Source: RUG100 sp034927505 (GTDB taxonomy: Bacteria; Bacillota; Clostridia; Peptostreptococcales; Anaerovoracaceae). From it: 64,000 bases of DNA. Below the pieces are notes generated by a model. It did no database searches. It saw nothing but the letters and a program-made list of their open reading frames with translations, and was not told the origin of the DNA. This document shows positions 17,106 through 24,352 of this stretch, piece by piece. The translations under genes and the position numbers were made by a program. How positions within the stretch are numbered: the stretch's first letter is position 1; every line of letters begins with the position of its first letter. Location of the stretch: the NCBI GenBank assembly GCA_034927505.1, contig JAYFPY010000010.1, forward strand, positions 1-64,000. Reading direction: 5' to 3'.

Positions 17106-17582
17106 TTACACAGCGAGGATTGCCTCTGCCAGCTGCGCCTTAGTCATAGTATCGTCTGCTGGCAGGTCCTTTTCCTTTGCCATGATCAGCAGATCAGCTT
17201 TGTTCATTCGCTCTAGCGCTGACTTGGAAGTTGCCTCTTCTCCTTCCGGTGAATCAGGGGTTTCGTCTTCTCCTTCCCCTTCCGGTGAATCAGATGGTTC
17301 CTCGCCTTCGCCTCCCGGCAATATGCTCAGCTGCGCCTGCTCTTCAAACTCGGCCTTTACCTTCTCAAATGTCTCCCTATCTGCTGCAAGAGCCGCCTTT
17401 TTCTCTTCAAAGGCAGCTCTCTCATCATCAGTTACTGGGCCTGTAGCTTCCATTTCTGCTATCAGGCCCATGCTTTTAAGGGCATTCACACGGCTCGGGT
17501 CCACGCTCTCTTCCGGGATCATGTCTCCGATACCGTATTCTTTATCAAAGGAGCAAGGCTTAAGTGCTTTGTAATCTCCCAT
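17106..17582 (-). CDS. Acidic capsid-region protein with C-terminal HeH-like domain
   Basis: A 158-residue protein. The middle (about residues 90-122) is a Glu/Ser/Pro/Gly linker with a duplicated word, D-S-P-E-G-E. The last 35 residues (A-L-E-R-M-N-K-A-D-L-L-I-M-A-K-E-K) form a small helical domain of the HeH/Rho-N type that often binds nucleic acid or proteins. It follows the major capsid gene by 13 bases. Function not known. Confidence 0.6.
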   Translation of the reverse strand: MGDYKALKPCSFDKEYGIGDMIPEESVDPSRVNALKSMGLIAEMEATGPVTDDERAAFEEKKAALAADRETFEKVKAEFEEQAQLSILPGGEGEEPSDSPEGEGEDETPDSPEGEEATSKSALERMNKADLLIMAKEKDLPADDTMTKAQLAEAILAV

Positions 17583-17595
17583 GGTCGTCTCCTCC

Positions 17596-18627
17596 TTATC
17601 CTACGCAGCTTCCGAGATATACTGCCAGGTCCTGTCCTACGATCTTCATGTCCGGTGCACAGAGTCCTTCGATGAACTCACTGTGTGTGCCGGATTCTCC
17701 CAGCCACTGTGTCATCGGCATCGGGCTTCCGTCTCCAAGCATATCCCACATGAATGTGTATCCTGCGGATGGTTCGTCGATCTGCGGGCTGTCCGGTGCG
17801 TACAGAAGCAGTGCGCCCTTCGGGTCGCATACAAACTGCATGTCTTCGGTTTTTCCGATATCTGCAGCATTGTATGTGCTTTCCAGCACAGCTACCTGAC
17901 TAACTCCGAAGAGCTGGGCCAGCACGTTCTCGTTTACTGTTGCCGGGTTCGCTGTGGATCCTGAATACTTGATCCTCTCCAGGACGCTTGCGTTGTTTTT
18001 GAGCGCTCTGAAAGTTTCAGCTCCCAGGCCGATTTTATTCGGTCTTCTTCTGCCGTTCCTCTTGATCTCGAGGGACAGTGTGTCGATTATCTTTACCGGG
18101 TCCGAGTTGGCGTTGTCAAACTGCCAGAATTCGTTTGATCCCGGTATAGTTGTCTTTCCTGTCAGCTCTGTAGTCCATACTCCGGTCTTGAAGTAGTTCT
18201 GCGCGAACAGGATGTCCATGTGGAGCTTTGCCTGCTCTGTAGCTGCTCTTACCTTTGCTGCTCTTGGGTCAGCGACTCCCGGTGCATTCGTTCTCTGATA
18301 GTTCAGTGCTGACAGCTGGTCGATGCCTATGATCAGCTGGTCAATCTTGCAATCGTAGAGATCGTCTGCGAGTGCCAGGGGCATCGGTGTTACTTTGCCG
18401 AATGCCGGCTTGCGCTGCATGTTATCCCTTGCAAGGTCTGCCTTGCTGAACTTGTAGTATCTGCTCGTTGACAGCTGTACCGGTACCTGCGGGAAGAGCT
18501 TTGTTGCTACAAAGTCATCGTCCGCCTGAAAATACGCCGTTGACAGATTTGTCAGTCTGATATTTGGCTGAAATGCGCCAGTTGCTATGCTCTTTGCAAT
18601 TTCAGCTGCGTTGGTTGTTCCAAACAT
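17596..18627 (-). CDS. Major capsid protein
   Basis: A 343-residue protein placed downstream of the scaffold and decoration genes and upstream of the connectors. The fold words F-V-A-T-K-L-F-P-Q-V-P-V and Y-Y-K-F-S-K-A-D-L at the N-terminus, with N-K-I-G-L-G-A-E-T-F-R-A-L-K near residue 200, suit an HK97-type coat protein of the Mu-like or E-type group. The C-terminus is G-Q-D-L-A-V-Y-L-G. The exact subfamily is uncertain. Confidence 0.85.
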   Translation of the reverse strand: MFGTTNAAEIAKSIATGAFQPNIRLTNLSTAYFQADDDFVATKLFPQVPVQLSTSRYYKFSKADLARDNMQRKPAFGKVTPMPLALADDLYDCKIDQLIIGIDQLSALNYQRTNAPGVADPRAAKVRAATEQAKLHMDILFAQNYFKTGVWTTELTGKTTIPGSNEFWQFDNANSDPVKIIDTLSLEIKRNGRRRPNKIGLGAETFRALKNNASVLERIKYSGSTANPATVNENVLAQLFGVSQVAVLESTYNAADIGKTEDMQFVCDPKGALLLYAPDSPQIDEPSAGYTFMWDMLGDGSPMPMTQWLGESGTHSEFIEGLCAPDMKIVGQDLAVYLGSCVG

Positions 18628-18651
18628 ATTGTTATTCCTCCTATTTCTCTA

Positions 18652-19050
18652 CTATGCCGGTTTGTATCCTGATTTTGTGATCTGGATCATAAACACATCA
18701 TTAGCTGCTTCTGCTGCGTTCATCGCAAATCCTACGATGAAGTTGGTAGCTACTGCCGTTACGAATTTTCCGTCTGCGTTTGTGGCTACTGCTGCGCCTT
18801 TTGCGATGGCAGCTCCTGCCTTTGCCAGGCCGATGTCCTTTACCTGTACTGTTACTTCTGCTCCCGTTTTCAGATCGGACGCATGTCCCGGTGTTATCAC
18901 GCCGATTGCTGCATCTCCTGCAGTTGCCAGTACGAATGCCCCGTTTGCGTCACATTTCACTGCGAGAAACGAGCAATCACCAGCGATATCTGCGCCCAGT
19001 GTTCCTGCGATGGTCGGGCTCTGGTTTATTGTTGTTCCAATGTAAGCCAT
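18652..19050 (-). CDS. Capsid decoration protein (DUF2190-like)
   Basis: A 132-residue beta-rich Ala/Gly/Val-rich protein with A-V-K-C-D-A-N-G-A-F-V, A-A-I-G-V-I-T-P-G-H and A-I-A-K-G-A-A-V-A-T-N-A-D-G-K. This is the DUF2190 pattern of head decoration/stabilising proteins. It lies directly between the scaffold gene and the coat protein gene. Confidence 0.8.
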   Translation of the reverse strand: MAYIGTTINQSPTIAGTLGADIAGDCSFLAVKCDANGAFVLATAGDAAIGVITPGHASDLKTGAEVTVQVKDIGLAKAGAAIAKGAAVATNADGKFVTAVATNFIVGFAMNAAEAANDVFMIQITKSGYKPA

Positions 19051-19077
19051 TTTATTTCCTCCTGTTCTCTTATCCTA

Positions 19078-20043
19078 CTATTTGTTGTATTCCGGCAGAT
19101 CTGGGTTGTTCCTGTATGCCAGTTCGATCGCATCTGTCTGCGATATGTCCGGTTTTGATTTTCTGATCTCTGCTACAGCTGCCTGCAGGCCAGCGCTGCC
19201 GCCAGCATGGTCGCTGCCTATAGCTTTGAACAGTCCACTCTTTTCCTGTGTGTCGAGCAGGTCATCGTATGCCTTCACTACTGCGTCATACGCTTTCTGG
19301 TCGCCATTCTTCAGTTCGTAGAGCATTTCTGCCGTTTCATCTACTGCCTTGCCGATCGGTACGTACTTCTCTGCCACTTTTGTCATTTCGGCCATTTCCA
19401 GTGTCTTTTTGATGCTTCCAACTTCCTCCAGCGCTTTCTTTACTGCCGGTGACTCTTCCTCGTCCTCTTCCGGTGGCACTTCTTCGCCTTCGCCCGCACC
19501 TTCACCTTCCAGTGCTTCCTCGTTGTCCGCTTCTTCTTTTGCGTACTTTTTCTTGAGCTTTTCCAGAGTCTCTTTGTCCTCCGGGCTCATTCTGTCAACG
19601 TTGATTGTTGCCATATCTTCTTCTCCTTCCTTGCTGCCGGAATCGCCCGGCGTCTTCGAGTCAAACGACTCTTCCACTTCGCTTTCATCTTTAAATATTC
19701 CGGTCCACTCTGGAATACTTTTCTGGATATATTCAGACATTTCATTCGCGCTCTGAGCGAGCATTTCTGCCTTTTCGTCTGCACTCATGGTGATGTCGTT
19801 CCATATACTCTGCGAACTCTCCTCCCACGCTCTGCTGACGGCGTCCATCTCTTCTTCTGGGGTTGGGCTGTTGTCCACTCCCAGGATGCCGTCCACAGCT
19901 TTCATGATTTTTTCCCTGACGGTCATTCGCTGCCCATCATAGCTTTTCGTGATCTTGATGTCGGCTTTTGGATTGCATCCGTTCCCGCACAGATCGACGC
20001 TGGTCAGTTTCATGTCCTTCAGGAGTTTTTTCTTGCAGGCCAT
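19078..20043 (-). CDS. Capsid scaffold protein with an XkdF C-terminal remnant at its start
   Basis: A 321-residue acidic, helical protein. The middle (residues about 150-215) is a Glu/Lys coiled coil followed by a G-E-G-E-E-V-P-P-E-E-D-E-E linker, the usual composition of scaffolding proteins. The N-terminus L-L-K-D-M-K-L-T-S-V-D-L and G-C-N-P-K-A-D-I resembles the end of XkdF-type protease domains, which is lacking in the protease gene at 20,842. The protease-scaffold polypeptide therefore seems to be split here. It has its own leader with an early terminator. Confidence 0.72.
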   Translation of the reverse strand: MACKKKLLKDMKLTSVDLCGNGCNPKADIKITKSYDGQRMTVREKIMKAVDGILGVDNSPTPEEEMDAVSRAWEESSQSIWNDITMSADEKAEMLAQSANEMSEYIQKSIPEWTGIFKDESEVEESFDSKTPGDSGSKEGEEDMATINVDRMSPEDKETLEKLKKKYAKEEADNEEALEGEGAGEGEEVPPEEDEEESPAVKKALEEVGSIKKTLEMAEMTKVAEKYVPIGKAVDETAEMLYELKNGDQKAYDAVVKAYDDLLDTQEKSGLFKAIGSDHAGGSAGLQAAVAEIRKSKPDISQTDAIELAYRNNPDLPEYNK

Positions 20044-20068
20044 TATCCTACCTCCTTAATTTCAAAAA

Positions 20069-20091
20069 CAAAAAAACACCTGCCCGGTGTT
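20069..20091 (-). terminator. Small hairpin terminator in the leader of the scaffold gene
   Basis: The arms AACACC (20,075-20,080) and GGTGTT (20,086-20,091) around a 5-nt loop are followed on the minus strand by seven Ts. It lies between a candidate late promoter and the scaffold ribosome binding site (AAGGAGG), so it could attenuate transcription or end a very short RNA. Confidence 0.5.
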
Positions 20092-20099
20092 CTCTTTTT

Positions 20100-20149
20100 A
20101 CATTTTCCCACTGTAATCAGTTTAGCACAGTTTTGGGTACCGTTTGCAC
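20100..20149 (-). promoter_or_regulatory. Candidate late promoter with conserved 18-bp element (site A)
   Basis: On the minus strand the 18 bases complementary to 20,132-20,149 (GTGCAAACGGTACCCAAA) match 16 of 18 with the site at 29,941-29,958. A -10-like TAAACT starts 25 bases after the element's first base; at 29,941 the same spacing (26) leads to TAGAAT. TTACAGTGGG follows, as it does at the leftmost leader. The position suits a -35-region activator site for the RinA-like regulator. The binding protein is inferred. Confidence 0.5.
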
Positions 20150-20177
20150 AATGTTTCTATCACCACCCTTTTTTACG

Positions 20178-20199
20178 AAAAAGACGCCTTGCGGCGTCT
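20178..20199 (-). terminator. Terminator upstream of the capsid unit
   Basis: A 7-bp stem (AGACGCC, 20,082+100 to 20,188, with its complement 20,193-20,199) around TTGC is followed on the minus strand by five Ts. It starts 5 bases after the stop codon at 20,204. It separates the packaging transcript from the capsid unit, which then needs the promoter at 20,100-20,149. Confidence 0.75.
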
Positions 20200-20203
20200 C
20201 TGA

Positions 20204-20431
20204 CTATGAAAAGTCCTCCCATTGATCCTCGTTGTCTTTTAGGATCTTCTGCGTCAGTTCAAATTCCATCCGCTCCATCATCGAGTACTTATCATCTCTC
20301 TTACTCAGTGCATCATAGAATGCCTGGGCAGCTTCTCCCTCTATTGGGTTTTCCTCACTGTAGCAGACAGCGCGAGCTATGTCGCTCCTGTCCATTTCAT
20401 TCAGTGCATCGTATGCTTCCTGGTATGTCAT
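20204..20431 (-). CDS. Small acidic protein, unknown
   Basis: A 75-residue helical protein (Y-Q-E-A-Y-D-A-L-N-E-M-D at the start, E-D-Q-W-E-D-F-S at the end) with a GGGAGG site. It is the last gene before a strong terminator. No family recognised. Confidence 0.55.
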   Translation of the reverse strand: MTYQEAYDALNEMDRSDIARAVCYSEENPIEGEAAQAFYDALSKRDDKYSMMERMEFELTQKILKDNEDQWEDFS

Positions 20432-20447
20432 GTTCTTCGCCTCCCTC

Positions 20448-20761
20448 TTAGTTGTATTGTTCTACGATCTGTTTGTAGGCTGCTTTTGTGGCCTCGTCTT
20501 TTGGCTTCACGTCCCATCCGCGATCGTAGTTGCACAGTGTCTTTTGGTGTCGTCTTTGATGCTCAGCTTGCTTATCCGTCCGCCCTGTATTCCGTAGTCT
20601 GATCCCTCCGGGAAATGCTTTACGTCATAATATCGCTTAGCCGGCTTCCCGTCTTCTGTTTTCACATCTACAACTCCTGAGCTCCATGCATTTTCGGTAG
20701 TCAATCCTCGGCGCGTTCCTATCGGGCCGTTAAAAAATAAATCTGTCTTCTTGTGTTTCAT
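20448..20761 (-). pseudogene. Small conserved phage protein broken by a frameshift
   Basis: The frame from ATG 20,761 reads well (M-K-H-K-K-T-D-L-F-F-N-G-P-I-G) until about 20,540, then ends early with H-C-A-T-T-I-A-D-G-T-stop. The -1 frame immediately carries on with L-C-N-Y-D-R-G-W-D-V-K-P-K-D-E-A-T and ends at 20,448. N-Y-D-R-G-W-D is a strongly conserved-looking word found in small phage proteins. Loss of one A in the AAAA run near 20,540 explains it; a sequencing error is also possible. Unbroken, it would have about 104 residues. Confidence 0.75.
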
Positions 20762-20841
20762 CTTGTGTTCCTCCCTTCGAGCAACACAAGCATGCCCCTT
20801 TTCGTTTCAGAAGTCAACTGTTTTCTGAAAATAATAATAAT

Positions 20842-22023
20842 TTACTCTCCACTGTAGTTTGCCTTGTCCAGGAACTCGTCATATTTTCCTCTGTCTGTCA
20901 CCTTCAGCTTGCTTCCCGTCGCTTTTGCGATGGTGATCGGCGTACTCTTCCCGTCGTTGTAAACAAGATTTACATTATCAAACATCCCGCTCTTTACCAT
21001 CTTGTTGAAGTTTTGGCTGACATCGTGATGCGCCCTTATAAGCACATCCTCCGGCACATATCTACGCTCTTTTGTGAATCTCTTGGCGCTGTTTGCGAGT
21101 GCCGTTTTTACAGGCGTCTGTACAAATGTGGCATTGACTTTAACCCCATGCAGTTTGGCCCATTTGCATTGCACGCTTAGCGCGTTCAAATCACTTCCGG
21201 TCCCATCAAATACTACATGGTATCCATTAGCTACGGCCACATTATATATTCGTTGTGATATTACGCTCGATTCCTGCTGCACGTATGCTGCGGCTGTTTT
21301 TGCCACTGCATCGTCAGGATCGTCTCGGAGTTTTTTGTACTCAGGAATCTTGTCTTTGATTTTATCTGGGTCTATATGCACAACTTTGCCTTTGTAGTCT
21401 GCCGCCTTGCCAAGGCCCTCTTTGGCCCTGCGCTGGTTTTCTGTGGCTACGGACCTGGCCGCTGTCGCGCTGTTCTTTCCGGCCGAGAACGATGTATGTG
21501 CATCCCTGCTGGAGAAGTGTCCGTGCTGTCCGTGGTACGGATTGTACTTCTCGATCACCTCATCGAAGCTCTTAGCCAGCATGGTGCCTCCGCCGTCCGC
21601 CGGCACTCCCGGTTCCTCTGGATAATCTGTCCGCTCGCCTTTGCCTTCTACGGAGAACATCCTGTATTCGCCGCTTTTGATCTTCTTCCACGTGTCCACG
21701 TCCGTGATCTGGAAGCCAACCCACCAGCCTATGGGCACTGTGGCCTCTGGTATGCCGATAGCGCGCTGTTTCTCCTCAGTGAGGACCACTGATTCTATCA
21801 GCTTGCCCTTGCGCCGCAAATCGGGGTTGTGCCGTTCGCCCGTATCTCTGAACTTCAGGACGTATGTGTATGCGGCTTTCTCCAGCTCGTCCGCTGTCGC
21901 TACATCGCCCTCGAAATCTGCGATCTCTCCGCCGTCCGGTGTTTCTGCTACAGATGCCCATCCGAACACCTGCATTTTATCCGTATCCGACTTTGCGATG
22001 GTGAAAACTGTATCTTGATTCAT
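20842..22023 (-). CDS. XkdF-type prohead protease domain fused to a zeta-toxin-like domain
   Basis: A 393-residue protein. Residues 5-135 match XkdF (V-F-G-W-A-S-V-A, Y-V-L-K-F-R-D-T-G-E-R-H-N-P, G-W-W-V-G-F-Q-I). Residues about 160-180 hold N-P-Y-H-G-Q-H-G-H-F-S-S, the linker often seen before toxins in phage head proteins. Residues about 205-370 resemble zeta/PezT kinases: V-V-H-I-D-P-D-K-I-K, Q-E-S-S, and H-V-V-F-D-G-T-G. The Walker A P-loop (G-x-x-G-x-G-K-S/T) expected just before V-V-H-I-D is absent, so kinase activity is doubtful. The scaffold seems to be split off as the 19,078 gene. Confidence 0.8.
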   Translation of the reverse strand: MNQDTVFTIAKSDTDKMQVFGWASVAETPDGGEIADFEGDVATADELEKAAYTYVLKFRDTGERHNPDLRRKGKLIESVVLTEEKQRAIGIPEATVPIGWWVGFQITDVDTWKKIKSGEYRMFSVEGKGERTDYPEEPGVPADGGGTMLAKSFDEVIEKYNPYHGQHGHFSSRDAHTSFSAGKNSATAARSVATENQRRAKEGLGKAADYKGKVVHIDPDKIKDKIPEYKKLRDDPDDAVAKTAAAYVQQESSVISQRIYNVAVANGYHVVFDGTGSDLNALSVQCKWAKLHGVKVNATFVQTPVKTALANSAKRFTKERRYVPEDVLIRAHHDVSQNFNKMVKSGMFDNVNLVYNDGKSTPITIAKATGSKLKVTDRGKYDEFLDKANYSGE

Positions 22024-22032
22024 GTCTTCCTC

Positions 22033-22449
22033 CTATCTCAGTGTTCTGTCTATCTTGAATTCTGCCTCCAGATGCAGCCATTCCTGATAGTTGTTCAGCA
22101 TACTTATGACCCAACCCTCGTCGATCTCTTCGATTACTTCATCCATTGCTTCCGATATCTGTAAAAACTCGTCTGCTATGATTTCGTAGCTTTCTGCTTT
22201 CACCCTGTCCTTTATCGGGATCAGCGGGAATGCTCCACAAGCCGCGTCGATCGGTACGTCGGCTATGTTCTGCGACAATCCGATCTCTGTCAGATGGTCG
22301 CTCATGTCGTCCAGCTTTCCGTAGTACTCGCCCAGTTGCTCATGCGTCTGGAACCAATCTGGTCCTATTAAGTGACGGTGAAGTGTCTTTCCGTCCTCTG
22401 CAGACGTTTTTACTCTGGCTACCAGCCTCTGGTATGCGTTCATTTCCAT
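22033..22449 (-). CDS. Dps-like ferritin-superfamily protein
   Basis: A 138-residue, mostly helical protein. Residues 23-57 align without gaps to E. coli Dps around its ferroxidase site: His24, His36, Asp51 and Glu55 have exactly the spacing of Dps His51, His63, Asp78 and Glu82, and L-I-G-P-D-W-F-Q-T-H-E matches M-R-G-A-N-F-I-A-V-H-E. The Dps Asp67 equivalent is Gly40. It is somewhat shorter than typical Dps (about 150-170). It lies in the head module, so it may protect or organise DNA or iron during infection. Oligomerisation and activity are inferred. Confidence 0.7.
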   Translation of the reverse strand: MEMNAYQRLVARVKTSAEDGKTLHRHLIGPDWFQTHEQLGEYYGKLDDMSDHLTEIGLSQNIADVPIDAACGAFPLIPIKDRVKAESYEIIADEFLQISEAMDEVIEEIDEGWVISMLNNYQEWLHLEAEFKIDRTLR

Positions 22450-22483
22450 TTTCGTTTCCTCCTTGTTTTGTATCTTTGCTGAA

Positions 22484-22840
22484 TTATCGTTTCATCTTCC
22501 GTGAAATACTTTTAAGGTCTTTCCTCATCGATGCCTTGCTTGCGCCTGCAAGTAAACTATCAACCACATCTTCAGCTTTTCTACCACCTATTAGTTTGCG
22601 CATTTCGGGTGTTTTGTAATATTCTGTGGCACGTTTTCTCAATTCATTTTTTAATTGAGAAGTTGACAATCCGTCTATTTGTTTTGTGTTCAACATTTTC
22701 CCATTTCCGCCGCCCGAACTGGAACCGCCGCCACCACTTCCTCCGCTGCTTGAAAACTGCCCGTTCTTTCCATGATTATGATTGTACTTGCACACTATAC
22801 AGTCGTCTTTACTCTTGAATATTAGTTCCTCCATGTCCAC
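22484..22840 (-). CDS. Small head-module protein with Gly/Ser linker, unknown
   Basis: A 118-residue protein. The N-terminus has a C-x-x-C (C-I-V-C) followed by N-H-N-H-G-K-N-G-Q-F-S-S, the same kind of word as in the XkdF-zeta protein. A long Gly/Ser linker follows, then a basic helical domain of about 70 residues (Q-L-K-N-E-L-R-K-R-A-T, ending I-S-R-K-M-K-R). The modular layout resembles head-associated effectors, but no toxin fold is recognised. Confidence 0.6.
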   Translation of the reverse strand: MDMEELIFKSKDDCIVCKYNHNHGKNGQFSSSGGSGGGGSSSGGGNGKMLNTKQIDGLSTSQLKNELRKRATEYYKTPEMRKLIGGRKAEDVVDSLLAGASKASMRKDLKSISRKMKR

Positions 22841-22866
22841 TCCTTTCTTTCCTTGTTTTTGGTATC

Positions 22867-22895
22867 AAAAAGCGCCCGATTTCTCGGACGCTTTT
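22867..22895 (-). terminator. Terminator of the membrane-protein (moron) gene
   Basis: A 12-bp stem with one G-T pair and a GAAA tetraloop (arms 22,867-22,879 and 22,884-22,895) is followed by a T run on the minus strand. It starts 11 bases after the stop codon at 22,906. It isolates that gene from the genes downstream. Confidence 0.88.
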
Positions 22896-22905
22896 CCTGC
22901 GTTGT

Positions 22906-23406
22906 TTATTCTGCTTTTTTAGTTATCTTCACATGGTATGCGTCTATCTCTGGCACTTGAACTTTTTCTCCATCTGTAGACTTGTATTCATACATGCCGT
23001 GGAATTCACCCCATACCTGCACAGTGTCGCCTTCCAGCACTTTGTCCTCTGCGGCCTTCGGCTTATAAATGATATAAAGTATATCATTGTACCAGTCATC
23101 CGTCGCTATTCTTAGATTCACCCAATCCTCGCCGTCTGTACCGAGTGTCTGCAGCACGTATCCCTTTGCGGTTACGTCATCATATTCGTACTTCTCTGAA
23201 TGCCGGTTCATTTCATCGTATGAAATAGTTTTGCACGATGCCATGTAGCTGTTTATGTCGTCTGGAATCTGGTATTCGGATGTGTCTGTAAATACGAAAT
23301 GCGACAGGAAAAACGCTATTGCTATGCCTACCGCCGTTGAGATAATTAGTACTTTTTTGTTCACCTTTTTCTTTGGTGCTTTGTTGTTGTTTTCATTTTC
23401 TTGCAT
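22906..23406 (-). CDS. Single-pass membrane protein with own promoter and terminator (moron)
   Basis: A 166-residue protein. A Lys-rich cytoplasmic N-terminus is followed by a membrane helix (about residues 18-40) and an extracellular domain of about 125 residues with E-G-D-T-V-Q-V-W-G-E-F-H-G, consistent with an OB-like beta barrel. It sits between the MuF gene and the capsid accessory genes, but a good sigma-70 promoter and a strong terminator flank it, so it can be expressed in the lysogen. Such morons often alter phage entry or host surface properties. The function is unknown. Confidence 0.75.
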   Translation of the reverse strand: MQENENNNKAPKKKVNKKVLIISTAVGIAIAFFLSHFVFTDTSEYQIPDDINSYMASCKTISYDEMNRHSEKYEYDDVTAKGYVLQTLGTDGEDWVNLRIATDDWYNDILYIIYKPKAAEDKVLEGDTVQVWGEFHGMYEYKSTDGEKVQVPEIDAYHVKITKKAE

Positions 23407-23427
23407 ATTTCATCCCTCCTCAGACGT

Positions 23428-23456
23428 AGTATACTGCAAGTTTTCAGGAATATCCA
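23428..23456 (-). promoter_or_regulatory. Sigma-70 promoter of the moron gene
   Basis: Minus strand -35 TGGATA (23,451-23,456), a 17-base spacer, and -10 TATACT (23,428-23,433). The ribosome binding site GAGGAGG and ATG 23,406 follow. It lies right at the end of the MuF gene, inside an otherwise continuous late operon. Confidence 0.75.
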
Positions 23457-23461
23457 CACAA

Positions 23462-24352
23462 TTATTGTTCAACGTATACAAGAACGCACCGACAGTGCGG
23501 GTGCGCCGGCGGTGCGTCGTAGTCCCCGGGGAATAATCGATCCACTGGTATGGTAATGCCGGACAGCTCCTGGCACTCGGGGCATACCCGTGCATCTTTG
23601 GCTGTGGACCACCTTTTCATGGTCGTAGGCATCATCATCCCGTCGCTGATCGCCTGTCTCACGCTGCCGATCTCCCCGGCATTATACGCAAACATCAATT
23701 CGGTCCGAGCTATCATCTGGGCCCGGTATCTGTGTTGCTTCCCTGCATAGATCAGAGCCTTATGCTGCGCCTGTCGGGTGGCTCTCTCTGCGCTGGACCC
23801 GGCATCCTGCAGTGTTTGCTTTACCGTTTGGTAGTATCGCAGGTTTGCCTGCGCCTGCTGCGGGTACAGTCCGATGGTGGGTCTGATCACAACGGCTAAG
23901 CTGTCCGGTGTCTCATTCTGTAACGTTACGGCGCGCTGGACCAGGCCGTTTATCGCGGTCCTCTGGTTCTCTGTGATATCTACTACCCGCTCTGCACTAT
24001 GTTTTTCCATCCAGTCCTGCACACTGTTGCCGTATGGATTGTATGATTCGTTATGCAGGTGCTCTGCCGTCTGCTTTGATCCGGCTTCCATGGCTTCCCG
24101 CCACTGTGGCATCAACTTCTCACGGATAAAATGCGAGTAGTCCTGCCTCCACGCTTCGACGGTGTCCAGTCCTATCTCTCCGGCTTCTATAGCCTCCCTG
24201 ATCTCCTGGTATGTCAGCGCGTTCTGCTGATCGGTCCACAGTCTGGCATATAATAGTGCCAGTGCTGGTTCATGGCTCTGTAAGAACGCCATTATTCGTT
24301 CGTAGATATCCTGGTCTTTGCCTTTTGTGATATCGTCTTTGAATATTATCAT
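23462..24352 (-). CDS. Phage head morphogenesis protein, MuF (SPP1 gp7) family
   Basis: A 296-residue protein. The C-terminal half has I-A-R-T-E-L-M-F-A-Y-N, then C-P-E-C-Q-E-L-S-G, and ends with P-P-A-H-P-H-C-R-C-V, the family's diagnostic region. It is a minor head protein bound to the portal. It overlaps the portal gene by 4 bases. No toxin extension is fused to it. Confidence 0.92.
   Translation of the reverse strand: MIIFKDDITKGKDQDIYERIMAFLQSHEPALALLYARLWTDQQNALTYQEIREAIEAGEIGLDTVEAWRQDYSHFIREKLMPQWREAMEAGSKQTAEHLHNESYNPYGNSVQDWMEKHSAERVVDITENQRTAINGLVQRAVTLQNETPDSLAVVIRPTIGLYPQQAQANLRYYQTVKQTLQDAGSSAERATRQAQHKALIYAGKQHRYRAQMIARTELMFAYNAGEIGSVRQAISDGMMMPTTMKRWSTAKDARVCPECQELSGITIPVDRLFPGDYDAPPAHPHCRCVLVYVEQ

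Noticed and set aside
23462..24352. ART or other toxin domain fused to the MuF protein
   Set aside because: The protein ends normally at the C-R-C-V motif; no extension is present.
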